In this document: positions 33,458 through 42,669 of the stretch, one piece after another
Numbering within the stretch: position 1 is the stretch's first letter
Layout of the letters: the number at the start of each line of letters is the position of its first letter
Assembly (NCBI RefSeq): GCF_021206925.1
Contig: NZ_JAJPRF010000012.1
Span: 52,800 to 116,799 of the forward strand
Length of the DNA: 64,000 nt
Reading direction: 5' to 3'
Source: Rhodoflexus caldus
Lineage (GTDB): Bacteria; Bacteroidota; Bacteroidia; Cytophagales; Thermoflexibacteraceae
Program-made: the position numbers and the translations under genes
The notes under the pieces: generated by a model
Database searches by the model: none
What the model saw: the letters and a program-made list of their open reading frames with translations, nothing else
Told to the model about the DNA's origin: nothing

Positions 33458-34588
33458 ATGAAAACGCTCGAGATGCAAGCACCGGGAGTAGCCGAAACTA
33501 CCGACTTTCTGCCCATCAATGGCACAGACTATGTAGAGTTGTATGTTGGCAACTGCAAACAGGCTGCTCATTACTACCAAAGCGCTTTCGGTTTTCAACC
33601 GCTTGCCTATGCAGGTTTGGAAACCGGCCTGAAAGACCGCGAGAGCTATGTATTGCAGCAAGGTAAAATTCGCCTTGTGCTCACTTCGCCACTGAAAGGA
33701 GGCACTGAAATCGGTCGCCACATTGACCTGCACGGCGACGGCGTAAAAGTAGTTGCCCTCTGGGTGGACGATGCGGTTTCTGCTTTCAACGAAACCGTGA
33801 GCCGCGGGGCTAAACCTTACATGGAGCCTGTAACCGAAGAAGATGAATTTGGCAAAGTAGTTCGTTCGGGTATTTACACCTATGGCGAAACTGTTCACAT
33901 ATTCGTAGAGCGCAGCCGCTACAACGGCCCCTTCCTGCCCGGCTTCCGCGCGTGGAACCCTGCTTACCGCCCTGCGGACGTGGGTTTGAAATATGTTGAC
34001 CACATGGTAGGCAATGTAGGCTGGAACGAAATGAACAAATGGGTTGATTTTTATGCTCGCGTAATGGGGTTTTCGCAACTGGTGTCTTTTGACGACAAGG
34101 ACATTTCTACGGAATACACCGCGCTGATGAGCAAGGTGATGAGCAACGGCAATGGCCGCATCAAATTCCCGATTAATGAACCTGCGGAAGGAAAGAAAAA
34201 ATCACAGGTAGAAGAATACTTGGATTTTTACGGCGGAGCGGGCGTACAACACATAGCCGTAGCAACCGATAACATTATTGAAACGGTTACACAGTTGCGC
34301 AACCGCGGCGTTGAGTTCCTGCGCGTACCGGCCACTTACTACGACACTGTTTTGGAGCGTGTGGGCGAAATAGACGAAGACCTGCTGCCATTGAAAGAGT
34401 TGGGTATTCTGATTGACCGCGACGAAGAGGGCTACTTGTTGCAGATTTTCACCCGTCCGGTAGAGCCGCGCCCCACCATGTTTTTTGAAATTATTCAGCG
34501 CAAAGGGGCTAAATCGTTCGGCAAAGGCAATTTCAAAGCCTTGTTTGAGGCCATCGAGCGCGAGCAGATGCTCCGCGGAACGCTGTAA
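33458..34588 (+). CDS. hppD: 4-hydroxyphenylpyruvate dioxygenase
   Basis: A 376-residue Fe(II) dioxygenase converting 4-hydroxyphenylpyruvate to homogentisate in tyrosine catabolism. Two vicinal-oxygen-chelate domains. The iron ligands are the His of YVDHMVGNV, the His of GVQHIAVAT and the Glu of MFFEIIQRKG. Conserved substrate-contact segments EYTALMSKVM and LQIFTRP are present. The N-terminal domain starts with DFLPINGTDYVELYVGN. It is divergent from phenylalanine hydroxylase; homogentisate dioxygenase is not in the window. A strong terminator follows 37 bp downstream. Confidence 0.97.
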   Translation: MKTLEMQAPGVAETTDFLPINGTDYVELYVGNCKQAAHYYQSAFGFQPLAYAGLETGLKDRESYVLQQGKIRLVLTSPLKGGTEIGRHIDLHGDGVKVVALWVDDAVSAFNETVSRGAKPYMEPVTEEDEFGKVVRSGIYTYGETVHIFVERSRYNGPFLPGFRAWNPAYRPADVGLKYVDHMVGNVGWNEMNKWVDFYARVMGFSQLVSFDDKDISTEYTALMSKVMSNGNGRIKFPINEPAEGKKKSQVEEYLDFYGGAGVQHIAVATDNIIETVTQLRNRGVEFLRVPATYYDTVLERVGEIDEDLLPLKELGILIDRDEEGYLLQIFTRPVEPRPTMFFEIIQRKGAKSFGKGNFKALFEAIEREQMLRGTL

Positions 34589-34905
34589 GGAACTTCTTAG
34601 AAGTGATTGCTGTATGATTTGAAGCACCGGCAGGCATTTGCCTGTCGGTGTTTTTTATCGGTCAAAATTCTGAATAGCTACGAGTTATATTTCCAGTGGT
34701 TGAGTTTACAGCAGGCTTTTGCAGAGCAAGTATTTCGGGCAGATGGATGACATGTTTTTACGCTGACTTATTTGCAGGATTCGGATTTGAAGCGGAATAA
34801 AGCATTTGACCATAAAATCTGCTAACGTCCGTGTGCCGATTGATGTGCTTAAATTTGTTCATTTACTTACATCCGAAATCCCCAATCCGAAATCCGAAAT
34901 TTTAA
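34589..34905. other. Intergenic region between hppD and coaD
   Basis: 317 bp without a supportable gene. It holds the hppD terminator, then AT-rich sequence, and near 34868-34904 three imperfect copies of a short ATCCGAAAT unit, a low-complexity repeat common in Bacteroidota spacers. The array is far too short and irregular for CRISPR. Confidence 0.6.
34625..34656 (+). terminator. Rho-independent terminator after hppD
   Basis: CACCGGCAGGC / GCCTGTCGGTG (11 bp, one G-U pair), 4-nt loop ATTT, followed by six T. Confidence 0.92.
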
Positions 34906-35388
34906 TCAATGCCCGTACTTAGCCTTTACGGCCTCCAATGAATAAGGGAGGTAGGCATCCACGTTCTGTCCGTAGCGGTAGATATCGCGCACGATGGTAG
35001 AGCTGATATAAGCCAGATGCGGCGAAGTGATGAGCAATACGGTTTCCAAACCTGCTACCACCTGCTTATTGACTTGTGCAATGGAGTTTTCATACTCAAA
35101 GTCGGTGGTGTTGCGCAATCCGCGGAGGAGAAACTGTGCGCCTTTTTGCCGGGCAAACAGGGCAGTAAGCCCCTGAAAGGTTTCCACTGACACATTCGGC
35201 GTATCAGCGAAAGTTTCGCGGATGCAATCCATCATCAGTTCTAAGGGGAAAAAGCGTTGCTTTTGGCTGTTATGGCCAATACCAATGATGATGTGGTCAA
35301 AAAAGTGGCTGCCGCGACGCACAATATCTTCATGCCCTCGGGTGAAAGGGTCAAACGAGCCGGGGAAAATCGCAATTCGGGCTGACAT
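34906..35388 (-). CDS. coaD: Pantetheine-phosphate adenylyltransferase
   Basis: A 160-residue nucleotidyltransferase forming dephospho-CoA from 4'-phosphopantetheine and ATP, the fourth step of CoA synthesis. The HxGH-like ATP motif reads TRGHEDI within FPGSFDPFTRGHEDIVRRG. The LRGLRNTTDFEYE segment and the C-terminal ISSTIVRDIYRYGQNV (ISSTxVR) motif are diagnostic. Length is normal. It lies 27 bp downstream of folB on the same strand, suggesting a two-gene cofactor operon. Confidence 0.97.
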   Translation of the reverse strand: MSARIAIFPGSFDPFTRGHEDIVRRGSHFFDHIIIGIGHNSQKQRFFPLELMMDCIRETFADTPNVSVETFQGLTALFARQKGAQFLLRGLRNTTDFEYENSIAQVNKQVVAGLETVLLITSPHLAYISSTIVRDIYRYGQNVDAYLPYSLEAVKAKYGH

Positions 35389-35415
35389 AGGTGTAGATTA
35401 TGGTTTTAGTGCGCA

Positions 35416-35805
35416 CTAAGATACGCCCGATATTGATTCCTTACGCTTTCTCCGCAGAACTATTTCGGCAGCATGGCAGATGCCGCCAATCGGCGGATTG
35501 TATTTGCGAATGACGATTTTTACATGGGAAGCAGTGCCGAATCGGTTGAAAATCTGTTGTACGATGCGCTCGCCTAAGTGTTCCAGCAACTGCGCGGGTT
35601 TTTCCATTTCCTCTTTGGCGATGGCGTAGAGGGTTTCGTAGTTAATGGTATCGGCCAAACGGTCGTTGACGGCGGCACGGCTTAAATCGGTGCGCACGAC
35701 AATATCTACCCCGTACCGATTGCCGATTTTGCGCTCTTCGGGGTAGTAGCCGTGGTAAGCAAAAAAAACAAGCCCTTTGAGAGAGACGGTATCAACGGGA
35801 GGCAT
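35416..35805 (-). CDS. folB: Dihydroneopterin aldolase
   Basis: A 129-residue enzyme of folate synthesis converting 7,8-dihydroneopterin to 6-hydroxymethyl-dihydropterin. Typical features: LKGLVFFAYHGYYPEE (YHG motif with the conserved Tyr/His and the Glu), NYETLYAIAKEEM, LLEHLGERIVQQI, and VKIVIRKYNPPIGG containing the catalytic Lys. An atypical basic tail (LRRKRKE) ends the protein. Upstream on the minus strand lies a TAATTTTG box (35869-35876). Confidence 0.95.
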   Translation of the reverse strand: MPPVDTVSLKGLVFFAYHGYYPEERKIGNRYGVDIVVRTDLSRAAVNDRLADTINYETLYAIAKEEMEKPAQLLEHLGERIVQQIFNRFGTASHVKIVIRKYNPPIGGICHAAEIVLRRKRKESISGVS

Positions 35806-35868
35806 GGAAATGTAGGTGAGTTGGTTAGATGATGGAATGATGAGTTATTTCATCGGTAAGTGATTCGG

Positions 35869-35876
35869 CAAAATTA
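35869..35876 (-). promoter_or_regulatory. Minus-7 box of folB-coaD
   Basis: TAATTTTG on the minus strand, 63 bp before the folB ATG. Confidence 0.45.
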
Positions 35877-36020
35877 AGTGTAATTACATAATCACATTTA
35901 TGGTTGGTAATAACGTGATTTTTCGCTGATTTTTTAAACTCCGAATTCCTAAATGCAAATGACGAGATGCCGATTGATATTGCTCACGCACCCAAATTGC
36001 TTCATCAATACCTCCTGTGA

Positions 36021-36761
36021 TTACAGCGAATCAAAAAATGACCAGTCCGCATCTTCATTGTTAGAAGACACCACTTGTTTTTCCGGCTCCTGATGTACAG
36101 GCGGCGGCATTGTAGGCGATGCAGATGGTTTCTTTTGTTGCAAATGGTCGTCTATTTCCTTTAAATCCTGCCGCGCCTGCATGTTTTGTTGTCGCATCAG
36201 CTCGTTGGCTTTGCGGATTTCTTCTTCGTAAACGACCGTTCGCTTGAAGGCCTCTACTTGGTCTATTCTGTGTTGAGTATCGGTAATCAGTTGCCGCATT
36301 TCGTGGAGCAAGGTATCGCGTTGTTTTTCCAACAGGCGGCAGGTGTAGTCTAACTTGCGGAGTTCCTCGCGCATTTCCGAAAGCGACTGATGGGTGCGCT
36401 GGTTTGCCTCTTTAATCATGGCGCGGGCTTTCATGCGGGCATCTTCCAATATCTGATTGGCTTTGATGCGGGTTTCATACATCAATAGGTCAGCTTCGCG
36501 TTTAGCATTTTCCCGCAGCGCATTGTTGCTGTCTTCCAACTTGTTCAGATGCCGGAAAAGTGAAGCCTCTATATCTTTGAGGCGGTTCAGTTCCGACATG
36601 GCATTGGCAAGTTTGGCTTCCAAATCCTGATTGCGGTAGCCGACTTCCTCCCATGCCTGCGACAGTGCGTTCAGAAAAGAATGGACTTCCTCTTTGCTGT
36701 AACCGCCAAAGGTTACTTTTTCAAAGGATTTTTTGCGAATGTCTAACGATGTAACTTTCAT
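36021..36761 (-). CDS. DivIVA-domain coiled-coil protein
   Basis: A 246-residue protein starting with a DivIVA/GpsB-type membrane-curvature domain (VTSLDIRKKSFEKVTFGGY, EEVHSFLNAL), followed by a long coiled coil (~35-190; NRLKDIEASLFRHLNKLED, LLEKQRDTLLHEM) and a Pro/Ser-rich tail ending WSFFDSL. In Gram-positives DivIVA organises poles and septa; in Bacteroidota the role of these relatives is poorly known. It is preceded by a WD40 gene in the same orientation, 123 bp upstream. Confidence 0.9.
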   Translation of the reverse strand: MKVTSLDIRKKSFEKVTFGGYSKEEVHSFLNALSQAWEEVGYRNQDLEAKLANAMSELNRLKDIEASLFRHLNKLEDSNNALRENAKREADLLMYETRIKANQILEDARMKARAMIKEANQRTHQSLSEMREELRKLDYTCRLLEKQRDTLLHEMRQLITDTQHRIDQVEAFKRTVVYEEEIRKANELMRQQNMQARQDLKEIDDHLQQKKPSASPTMPPPVHQEPEKQVVSSNNEDADWSFFDSL

Positions 36762-36884
36762 AAAAGGGGCTGCCTGCCGTTAGCCTGTAATGTGTTTCAA
36801 CAACTAATGTTTTACATGATAACGCAATATAGCGGTTGCAAATTAGAGAAAACCAAGAAAAATCCAACAACAGACTTATTTTTG

Positions 36885-37811
36885 CTAAAAATTGATTGAG
36901 TTTTCCACAGTAAACTCCCAAACAGACAGCGTTCGGTCGTCGGAAGCGGCAACAAATTGGTTATTGTTGAGCCAAAGCAATTTATTTACCGAAGTGCCGT
37001 GGCCGGCATGTCGGGCACGGTCAATCACCTTCCGCAAGGTAAATGTGGCGGCCTCCCAGAGTTTAATGGATTTGTCTTTGCTGCAAGTAATAAACCACCT
37101 GCCATCGGGGCTGTATGCTATATGATTGATGGTGTACATATGTGCAACAATACTTTGTTGCAGCGCATAGCCGGCTGCCACGTTCCATATGCGCAAATGT
37201 GCGTCGCGGCTGCCGCTGAGCAAGTAACGCCTGCAAGGCGAGTAGGTAAGTGAAAAAACGGAGTTGGTGTGCCCTGCTAACTTTGCTATGGGCTGCATGG
37301 TGCGGTGGTCTATAATGTAAATATGGTGGTCGCTTGTACCAACTGCCAAATGCGGCAGGGAGGCATGTAGGGCTAAACAACGCAGGCTTTTGTCGCAAAT
37401 TTGCCATTTGCCGATTGTTTGCAGGCGGTCGGCAGTCAGCACAACCAACTCGCCGCTGCCTGTGGCGACATACAGCCGATTGTTTTGGCAGGCTATATCA
37501 AAAATGGCAGCCGAAGTAACGGCGGCCGAGGCTGCAACCTGTCGCGTGTCTGTTTGGATGCGGTACACCCCTTGGTTGTTTTGCCCTACTACAAGCGCTT
37601 GCTCCTCGGGAAGCGGGCAAAGGGCATATACCGTTCCGGATACTCTGGCGATGAGTTGCCCCTGTTCAGGCTTGTTTTTGTCCCACAGCACAACCAGACC
37701 GTCATTGCCTGCCGAGTAAAAACAATCGGGCGCAGCGGCAGGAGCAAGCGCATAGAGGCTGTCGGCATGGCCTGTCATTGTGGCAATTTTTTTTACCTGT
37801 ATTTTAGCCAT
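36885..37811 (-). CDS. WD40-repeat beta-propeller protein
   Basis: A 308-residue cytoplasmic protein with no signal peptide, made of about seven WD40 repeats forming one propeller. Clear repeats include LAGHTNSVFSLTYSPCRRYLLSGSRDAHLRIWNV and the following VAHMYTINHIAYSPDGRWFITCSKDKSIKLWEA, each with the GH...WD-type ends. It should act as a protein-interaction scaffold; the partner is not evident. Divergent from the TPR histidine kinase gene (36 bp apart). Confidence 0.93.
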   Translation of the reverse strand: MAKIQVKKIATMTGHADSLYALAPAAAPDCFYSAGNDGLVVLWDKNKPEQGQLIARVSGTVYALCPLPEEQALVVGQNNQGVYRIQTDTRQVAASAAVTSAAIFDIACQNNRLYVATGSGELVVLTADRLQTIGKWQICDKSLRCLALHASLPHLAVGTSDHHIYIIDHRTMQPIAKLAGHTNSVFSLTYSPCRRYLLSGSRDAHLRIWNVAAGYALQQSIVAHMYTINHIAYSPDGRWFITCSKDKSIKLWEAATFTLRKVIDRARHAGHGTSVNKLLWLNNNQFVAASDDRTLSVWEFTVENSINF

Positions 37812-37838
37812 ATCCCTTTGCAGTTCCCTGATTAGTCT

Positions 37839-37846
37839 TATTTTTG
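37839..37846 (+). promoter_or_regulatory. Minus-7 box of the TPR histidine kinase gene
   Basis: TATTTTTG ends 1 nt before the ATG at 37848, so the transcript probably starts inside or just after that ATG. This favours translation from the next in-frame ATG at 37869. Confidence 0.45.
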
Positions 37847-37847
37847 T

Positions 37848-39962
37848 ATGAGGCGCATTTTTCAGAGCATGTACAGGTTTTTTACATCTGTTTTACTGAT
37901 AGCAAGTTGGCTTTTCGCTCAACCCTTGATGGGGCAAACCCAATCGGTCGGGGATGATACAACAGACCCGATAGCAGGCTATCAGAAACTGATTGCTTCC
38001 GGCGGCGACTACGATACCCTATCTGCCCAAACGCTTGAACGCTTGCTGTACAAGGCCAATGCCAGCTATTACGGCCCTAAGTTGGTAGTTGAAAATTTTG
38101 CCAAAAGCCATCTGTTGGCCATTTATGCCTATCAGCAGCAAGAGTTTTCGGAAGCTATCCTCTATGCACATCTTGCACTCCGATGGGCTGCAAAAATAGG
38201 GGATGATAACTGTAAAGCATCATCGTTTCGCATACTGTCCGATATTTACAACAAACAGAATCGCTACGACTCGGCGCTGCACTATAAAACCAAGGCACTT
38301 GTCATCTACCAGCAGCTAAGAAATCATACCCTTGCCAATGTAATGAATTATCAGATTGGCAATTTGTATTTTGACGTAAACGACTACGACCAAGCCAAAG
38401 TTTTTTTAGACGAATTTCTGCAAAGAGATACGCGCTATAATATCACCCATACGCTGCGAGCCTATAACCGAATAGGGCGCATTTATCACTTTCAGGGACG
38501 CTACGATGTGGCCGTAGGCTATTTTGAACATGCTGCCACACTTGCCGCCCGTTACAACATGCCGCAGTGGGTAGTAACGGCTAAGGGGAATATCGGGAAG
38601 GTGTATTTTAAACAACAGAAATACCGCGAAGCCATTCCCCTGTTGGAAGCAAGCTACCTTTCTGCCTTAGAATATCGGGATACCAGCCGCGCCGTTGTTG
38701 ATAACTGCACGCTGGCCGAAACCTATCTTAGTACAGGTAACAAGCAAAAAGCAGCGGAACTGCTACAACAAGCAGCAAAACTGACCAATGCTACTGCCAT
38801 AAGTGCCGAAGCCCAACTTGCCTACTTGCGTTTTCGGTATCTGTATGCCAAATCATTGGCCGATGCCTCGACCGCACTACAATTTTTGGAAGCATACAAA
38901 CACTTGGGCGATTCGCTCAACAGTTACAGTTCGCAAAAGAAATTAGAACAAGTGCGCACTATGAATGCGGAGGCTGTTCAGCAAATACATGATAAATTGA
39001 TGCAGAAAAAAGCCGAGTCGGCAGAACAGGAGCGCAACTATCTGCTCGTAGGCAGCCTTTTGTTTGCAGCGGTGGTCATACCGATGTTATTCTTCCTGAT
39101 ACGCCTTAATCGGAAGCGCAGGCGCGCAAACCTTGATTTGGAACGCAGCCAATACGAAATTGGTTTGAAAAACAGGTTGTTGCAAGAACAGAACAAACAA
39201 ATAGCCGCCCAAGCTGCCAATTTGGAACAGATGGTCAAAGAGCGCACCCGCGACCTTGAAGCTACTATTAAAGGCCTCAACAGCCACAACAAAGACCTTC
39301 AACAATTTTCCTACATCGTTTCTCACAATATCCGCTCGCCCATTACCCAAATACTGGGGCTGATTAGCATTTTTAATGTCAATCAGTTAGATGACCCGCT
39401 CAATATAGAGATATTGAAAAACCTGCAAAAATCGGCAGCCAACCTTGACCAAGTCATCAAAGACCTGAACATTATTATTTCTACCCGCCAAAGCCTCGAT
39501 GCATTGAAAGAAAAAGTTGATTTGGAGGAAATCATGCGGCAGGTACTGATTGGTTTGGAAGCCAATATTGCAGCCACACGGGCGAGTATTCAGTACGATT
39601 TTACCTTACAGCCCATACTCTACACGGTCAGAGGCTACATGCACAGTATTTTGCACAACTTAGTGTCCAATGCGATTAAATACCGCGCCGAGAACCGCAC
39701 CCCGCATATTGTGGTTTCATCTGACCAAGTAGGCGATTTTTGCTGCCTGACCGTTGCGGACAACGGGCTGGGAATAGACCTTGCCAATACCGATACTTAC
39801 AAAATATTCGGCCTGTACCAACGGATGCACACCCACACCGAAGGCAAAGGACTTGGCTTATATTTGGTTAAAACTCAGGTAGAATCGCTCGGAGGAACTA
39901 TTGGCGTAGAAAGCCAACTGGGTGTCGGAACGGTTTTCCGCATTATGCTGCCCCTGTTGTAA
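37848..39962 (+). CDS. TPR-containing sensor histidine kinase
   Basis: A two-component sensor of the Bacteroidota TPR-HK type. The open frame is 704 residues; ATG at 37869 (MYRFFTSVLLIASWLFAQ) is a likely true start and gives a good signal peptide. A periplasmic TPR array (~60-370) is followed by a TM (LLVGSLLFAAVVIPMLFFLI, ~397-417), a coiled coil, a HisKA domain with phospho-accepting His493 in YIVSHNIRSPITQI, and a HATPase_c domain with N box HNLVSNAIKYR, G1 VADNGLGID and G2 GKGLGLYLVK. No response regulator gene is adjacent. Signal unknown. Confidence 0.93.
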   Translation: MRRIFQSMYRFFTSVLLIASWLFAQPLMGQTQSVGDDTTDPIAGYQKLIASGGDYDTLSAQTLERLLYKANASYYGPKLVVENFAKSHLLAIYAYQQQEFSEAILYAHLALRWAAKIGDDNCKASSFRILSDIYNKQNRYDSALHYKTKALVIYQQLRNHTLANVMNYQIGNLYFDVNDYDQAKVFLDEFLQRDTRYNITHTLRAYNRIGRIYHFQGRYDVAVGYFEHAATLAARYNMPQWVVTAKGNIGKVYFKQQKYREAIPLLEASYLSALEYRDTSRAVVDNCTLAETYLSTGNKQKAAELLQQAAKLTNATAISAEAQLAYLRFRYLYAKSLADASTALQFLEAYKHLGDSLNSYSSQKKLEQVRTMNAEAVQQIHDKLMQKKAESAEQERNYLLVGSLLFAAVVIPMLFFLIRLNRKRRRANLDLERSQYEIGLKNRLLQEQNKQIAAQAANLEQMVKERTRDLEATIKGLNSHNKDLQQFSYIVSHNIRSPITQILGLISIFNVNQLDDPLNIEILKNLQKSAANLDQVIKDLNIIISTRQSLDALKEKVDLEEIMRQVLIGLEANIAATRASIQYDFTLQPILYTVRGYMHSILHNLVSNAIKYRAENRTPHIVVSSDQVGDFCCLTVADNGLGIDLANTDTYKIFGLYQRMHTHTEGKGLGLYLVKTQVESLGGTIGVESQLGVGTVFRIMLPLL

Positions 39963-40019
39963 GCAGCAGTAACACGCCTTCCAGTGTCTGCCGTGTTCAC
40001 TACAATGGTCAAATCCGAG

Positions 40020-40027
40020 TAACTTTG
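40020..40027 (+). promoter_or_regulatory. Minus-7 box of dxs
   Basis: TAACTTTG ends 4 nt before the dxs ATG (40032), again implying a leaderless or near-leaderless mRNA. Confidence 0.5.
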
Positions 40028-40031
40028 CCCG

Positions 40032-41855
40032 ATGCAAACTGCCACAGAATTCCCGTTGCTCGCACGTATAGAAACCCCTGCCGATTTGCGCCAACTCCCC
40101 GTTGAGCAATTGCCACAGGTATGCCACGAACTGCGGCAGTTTATCATAGACCATGTTTCGCGTTCGGGAGGACATCTGGGGGCAAGTCTGGGTACGGTGG
40201 AACTGACCGTGGCGCTCCACTATGTACTCCAAACACCCGATGACGTGCTCATTTGGGACGTAGGGCATCAGGCTTACGGTCATAAAATTCTGACCGGCAG
40301 ACGCAAAGCATTTGCCGCCAATCGGAAGTGGGGCGGCATTGCAGGCTTTCCCGTTCGCACAGAAAGCGTATTTGATGCCTTCGGAACAGGTCATTCCTCT
40401 ACATCGGTTTCGGCAGCCTTGGGTATGGCCAATGCCTCACGGCTGGCAGGCAACTATACCCGCACTCATGCAGCCGTTATCGGCGACGGAGGGCTGACTG
40501 CCGGAATGGCCTTTGAAGCGCTCAATCACGCCGCAAGCAGCAGCCAGCGGCAAGTAAATCTGTTGGTGATTGTTAATGATAACGGCATCTCGATTGACCC
40601 CAACATAGGCGCACTGCACGAGCAAATGCAGCAATGGCCTAACCAAAGCCCGACAGCACCTACTAATTTTTTCCAATCGCTCAACATTCCTTATTACGGC
40701 ATTGCCGACGGCCACGATGTAATCGCATTGGTACACCAATTAACAGCGCTAAAAGCACAACAGGGGCTTCGCTTACTTCATTGCCGAACCATCAAAGGCA
40801 AGGGGCTGGAACAGGCCGAGCAAAACCAAACCTTTTGGCACTCGCCCGGCAAATTTGATAAGCATACAGGCGAAATTATCAGCATAAAACCAAGTTTTCA
40901 GCCCGCCAAATATCAGGATGTTTTCGGGGAAACGCTTGCAGAACTGGCTGCCCGGAATCCGCAGATAGTCGGCATTACACCTGCCATGCTTTCCGGCTCG
41001 TCCATGCAGCGGCTGATGGATGTTTTTCCGGAACGGACATTTGATGTGGGCATTGCCGAACAGCACGCTGTTACTTTTGCCGCAGGTATGGCTGCACAGG
41101 GCATGATTCCTTATTGCAACCTCTACGCAACTTTTGCCCAGCGTGCCTACGACCAAATGATTCACGATGTCTGTTTGCAAAAACTGAAAGTAATTTTTTG
41201 CCTCGACCGCGCCGGCTTGGTAGGGGCAGACGGAGCCACCCATCAGGGCGCTTTTGATATAGCCTCTCTGCGCTGCATCCCCGAGTTGCTGATAGCCGCC
41301 CCGATGGATGAGGCAGAATTGCGCCAACTGCTCTACACCGCACAACTTTCCGATATACAACAACCTTTTGCCATTCGCTATCCGCGCGGGCACGGCGTTT
41401 TGCAAGAGTGGCGGCAACCTTTCCAAAAAATTCCTGTCGGTAAAGGAAGAATATTGATGCGTGGCGAACGAATAGCTGTACTGAGCATTGGCCATACGGG
41501 AAACTTTGTGCAACAGGCAGCCATTGCACTTGCCGAAGAAGGCATCCGCATCAGCCATTACGATATGCGCTTTGTTAAACCCTTAGACGAAGAACTGCTT
41601 GCGATGGCAGCCGCACATCGCGCCATTCTGACAGTAGAAGACGGCATCCTTGCGGGCGGTTTTGGCTCGGCAGTGTTGGAGTGGCTAGCCGACCGCCAAC
41701 TGAACGTACCTGTTATCAGGCTGGGGCTCCCCGATGAGTTTATTCCCCACGGCGAGCCCGCTCAGCAGTACGATTACTGCGGCATTGATACAGCCCATAT
41801 CACAGCCCGCCTGCGGGAACTTTGGCAAAAGACAGATGCAACCCGACAACCGTGA
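40032..41855 (+). CDS. dxs: 1-deoxy-D-xylulose-5-phosphate synthase
   Basis: A 607-residue thiamine-diphosphate enzyme condensing pyruvate and glyceraldehyde-3-phosphate, the first step of the MEP isoprenoid pathway. Features: SGGHLGASLGTVELTVALHY, DVGHQAYGHKILTGR, ThDP-binding GDGGLTAGMAFEALNHA ... NDNGISI (GDG...N motif), the transketolase pyrimidine domain with DVGIAEQHAVTFAAGMA (catalytic Glu), RAGLVGADGATHQGAFD, and a C-terminal domain with EDGILAGGFGSAV. Slightly shorter than the usual 620-640 residues. Followed 41 bp later by an outer-membrane protein gene. Confidence 0.97.
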   Translation: MQTATEFPLLARIETPADLRQLPVEQLPQVCHELRQFIIDHVSRSGGHLGASLGTVELTVALHYVLQTPDDVLIWDVGHQAYGHKILTGRRKAFAANRKWGGIAGFPVRTESVFDAFGTGHSSTSVSAALGMANASRLAGNYTRTHAAVIGDGGLTAGMAFEALNHAASSSQRQVNLLVIVNDNGISIDPNIGALHEQMQQWPNQSPTAPTNFFQSLNIPYYGIADGHDVIALVHQLTALKAQQGLRLLHCRTIKGKGLEQAEQNQTFWHSPGKFDKHTGEIISIKPSFQPAKYQDVFGETLAELAARNPQIVGITPAMLSGSSMQRLMDVFPERTFDVGIAEQHAVTFAAGMAAQGMIPYCNLYATFAQRAYDQMIHDVCLQKLKVIFCLDRAGLVGADGATHQGAFDIASLRCIPELLIAAPMDEAELRQLLYTAQLSDIQQPFAIRYPRGHGVLQEWRQPFQKIPVGKGRILMRGERIAVLSIGHTGNFVQQAAIALAEEGIRISHYDMRFVKPLDEELLAMAAAHRAILTVEDGILAGGFGSAVLEWLADRQLNVPVIRLGLPDEFIPHGEPAQQYDYCGIDTAHITARLRELWQKTDATRQP

Positions 41856-41896
41856 TTATACGTTAAGCAAACTATCTGATGTTAAACTTTATTTCC

Positions 41897-42469
41897 ATGA
41901 AAAACTGCAAACTTTTCTTCTGCCTGCTTTTTGCGGGCATCACCATGCAGGCAGTGGCGCAAAGCGACAATGCCGAAACGCCAAAAAACCTGATTAAGGT
42001 TAATTTGCTAAGCCCTGTGGTACGCACCGGCTCATTCTTCTACGAGCGCGTACTCAACGACAAAAGCAGTCTCCAATTAGGCTTTTTCTATACAGGCACT
42101 TCCTTTGCAGGCACACAGTTTCGCGGGATAGGCATTACGCCCGAATACCGCTTCTACCTTTCCGAAAGCAAACAAGCGCCTGCCGGATTTTTTGTTGCGC
42201 CTTTTGTACGCTACCAGAACCTCAACCTGTCCGATAAAGACGATGCCAGTATTTCGGCTACTTACAGTTCTTTTGGCGGCGGTGTATGCGTGGGCAACCA
42301 GTGGTTATTCAAAAATCAGGTTAGTCTCGAGCTGTTTGGCGGCCCCTCTTTTAACGCAACCTCGTTCACGGGCAAAAACGGCGCTACCAAGGATGATTTT
42401 TTCCTGACCAACTTTGGGTATTTCTCCTTCCGATTCGGCGTTGCCTTGGGCTTTGCTTTCGGTCAATAG
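41897..42469 (+). CDS. Outer-membrane beta-barrel protein (small porin-like)
   Basis: ATG at 41897 (MKNCKLFFCLLFAGITMQAVAQ) is preferred over 41879 because it begins a standard signal peptide. The ~168-residue mature protein alternates hydrophobic and polar residues in beta-strand fashion: NLLSPVVRTGSFFYERVLN, SLQLGFFYTG, GIGITPEYRFYLS, FFVAPFVRYQNL, SFGGGVCVGNQWLF, and a final FGVALGFAFGQ. It resembles DUF3575-like or OmpW-like eight-stranded barrels of Bacteroidota. No ligand can be deduced. Followed by a terminator. Confidence 0.82.
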   Translation: MKNCKLFFCLLFAGITMQAVAQSDNAETPKNLIKVNLLSPVVRTGSFFYERVLNDKSSLQLGFFYTGTSFAGTQFRGIGITPEYRFYLSESKQAPAGFFVAPFVRYQNLNLSDKDDASISATYSSFGGGVCVGNQWLFKNQVSLELFGGPSFNATSFTGKNGATKDDFFLTNFGYFSFRFGVALGFAFGQ

Positions 42470-42493
42470 CTCTACCTGCTGAAACAATGCAAG

Positions 42494-42526
42494 AAAGCCA
42501 CCCCGAGTTTGTCAGGGTGGCTTTTT
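42494..42526 (+). terminator. Rho-independent terminator after the beta-barrel gene
   Basis: AAAGCCACCC / GGGTGGCTTT, perfect 10-bp stem with 11-nt loop and T run. Confidence 0.92.
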
Positions 42527-42669
42527 GAATAAGCAAACAAACGATTTCTTACTAAACAGGCACGCAGACTATTGCGGACAGCACAGCATGTCTCTGATTT
42601 TTCACTCTAAATCCCGAATTCCGAAATATAATACCACTTTTCTTGCTGATTTGCCTGACAATCATTTGC

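Noticed and set aside
34860..34904. CRISPR-like short repeats (ATCCGAAAT)
   Set aside because: Units are under 12 bp, imperfect and without regular spacers; typical low-complexity spacer sequence. No cas genes in the window.
40773..41558. 261-codon ORF opposite dxs
   Set aside because: Antisense to a highly conserved enzyme gene; no independent support.
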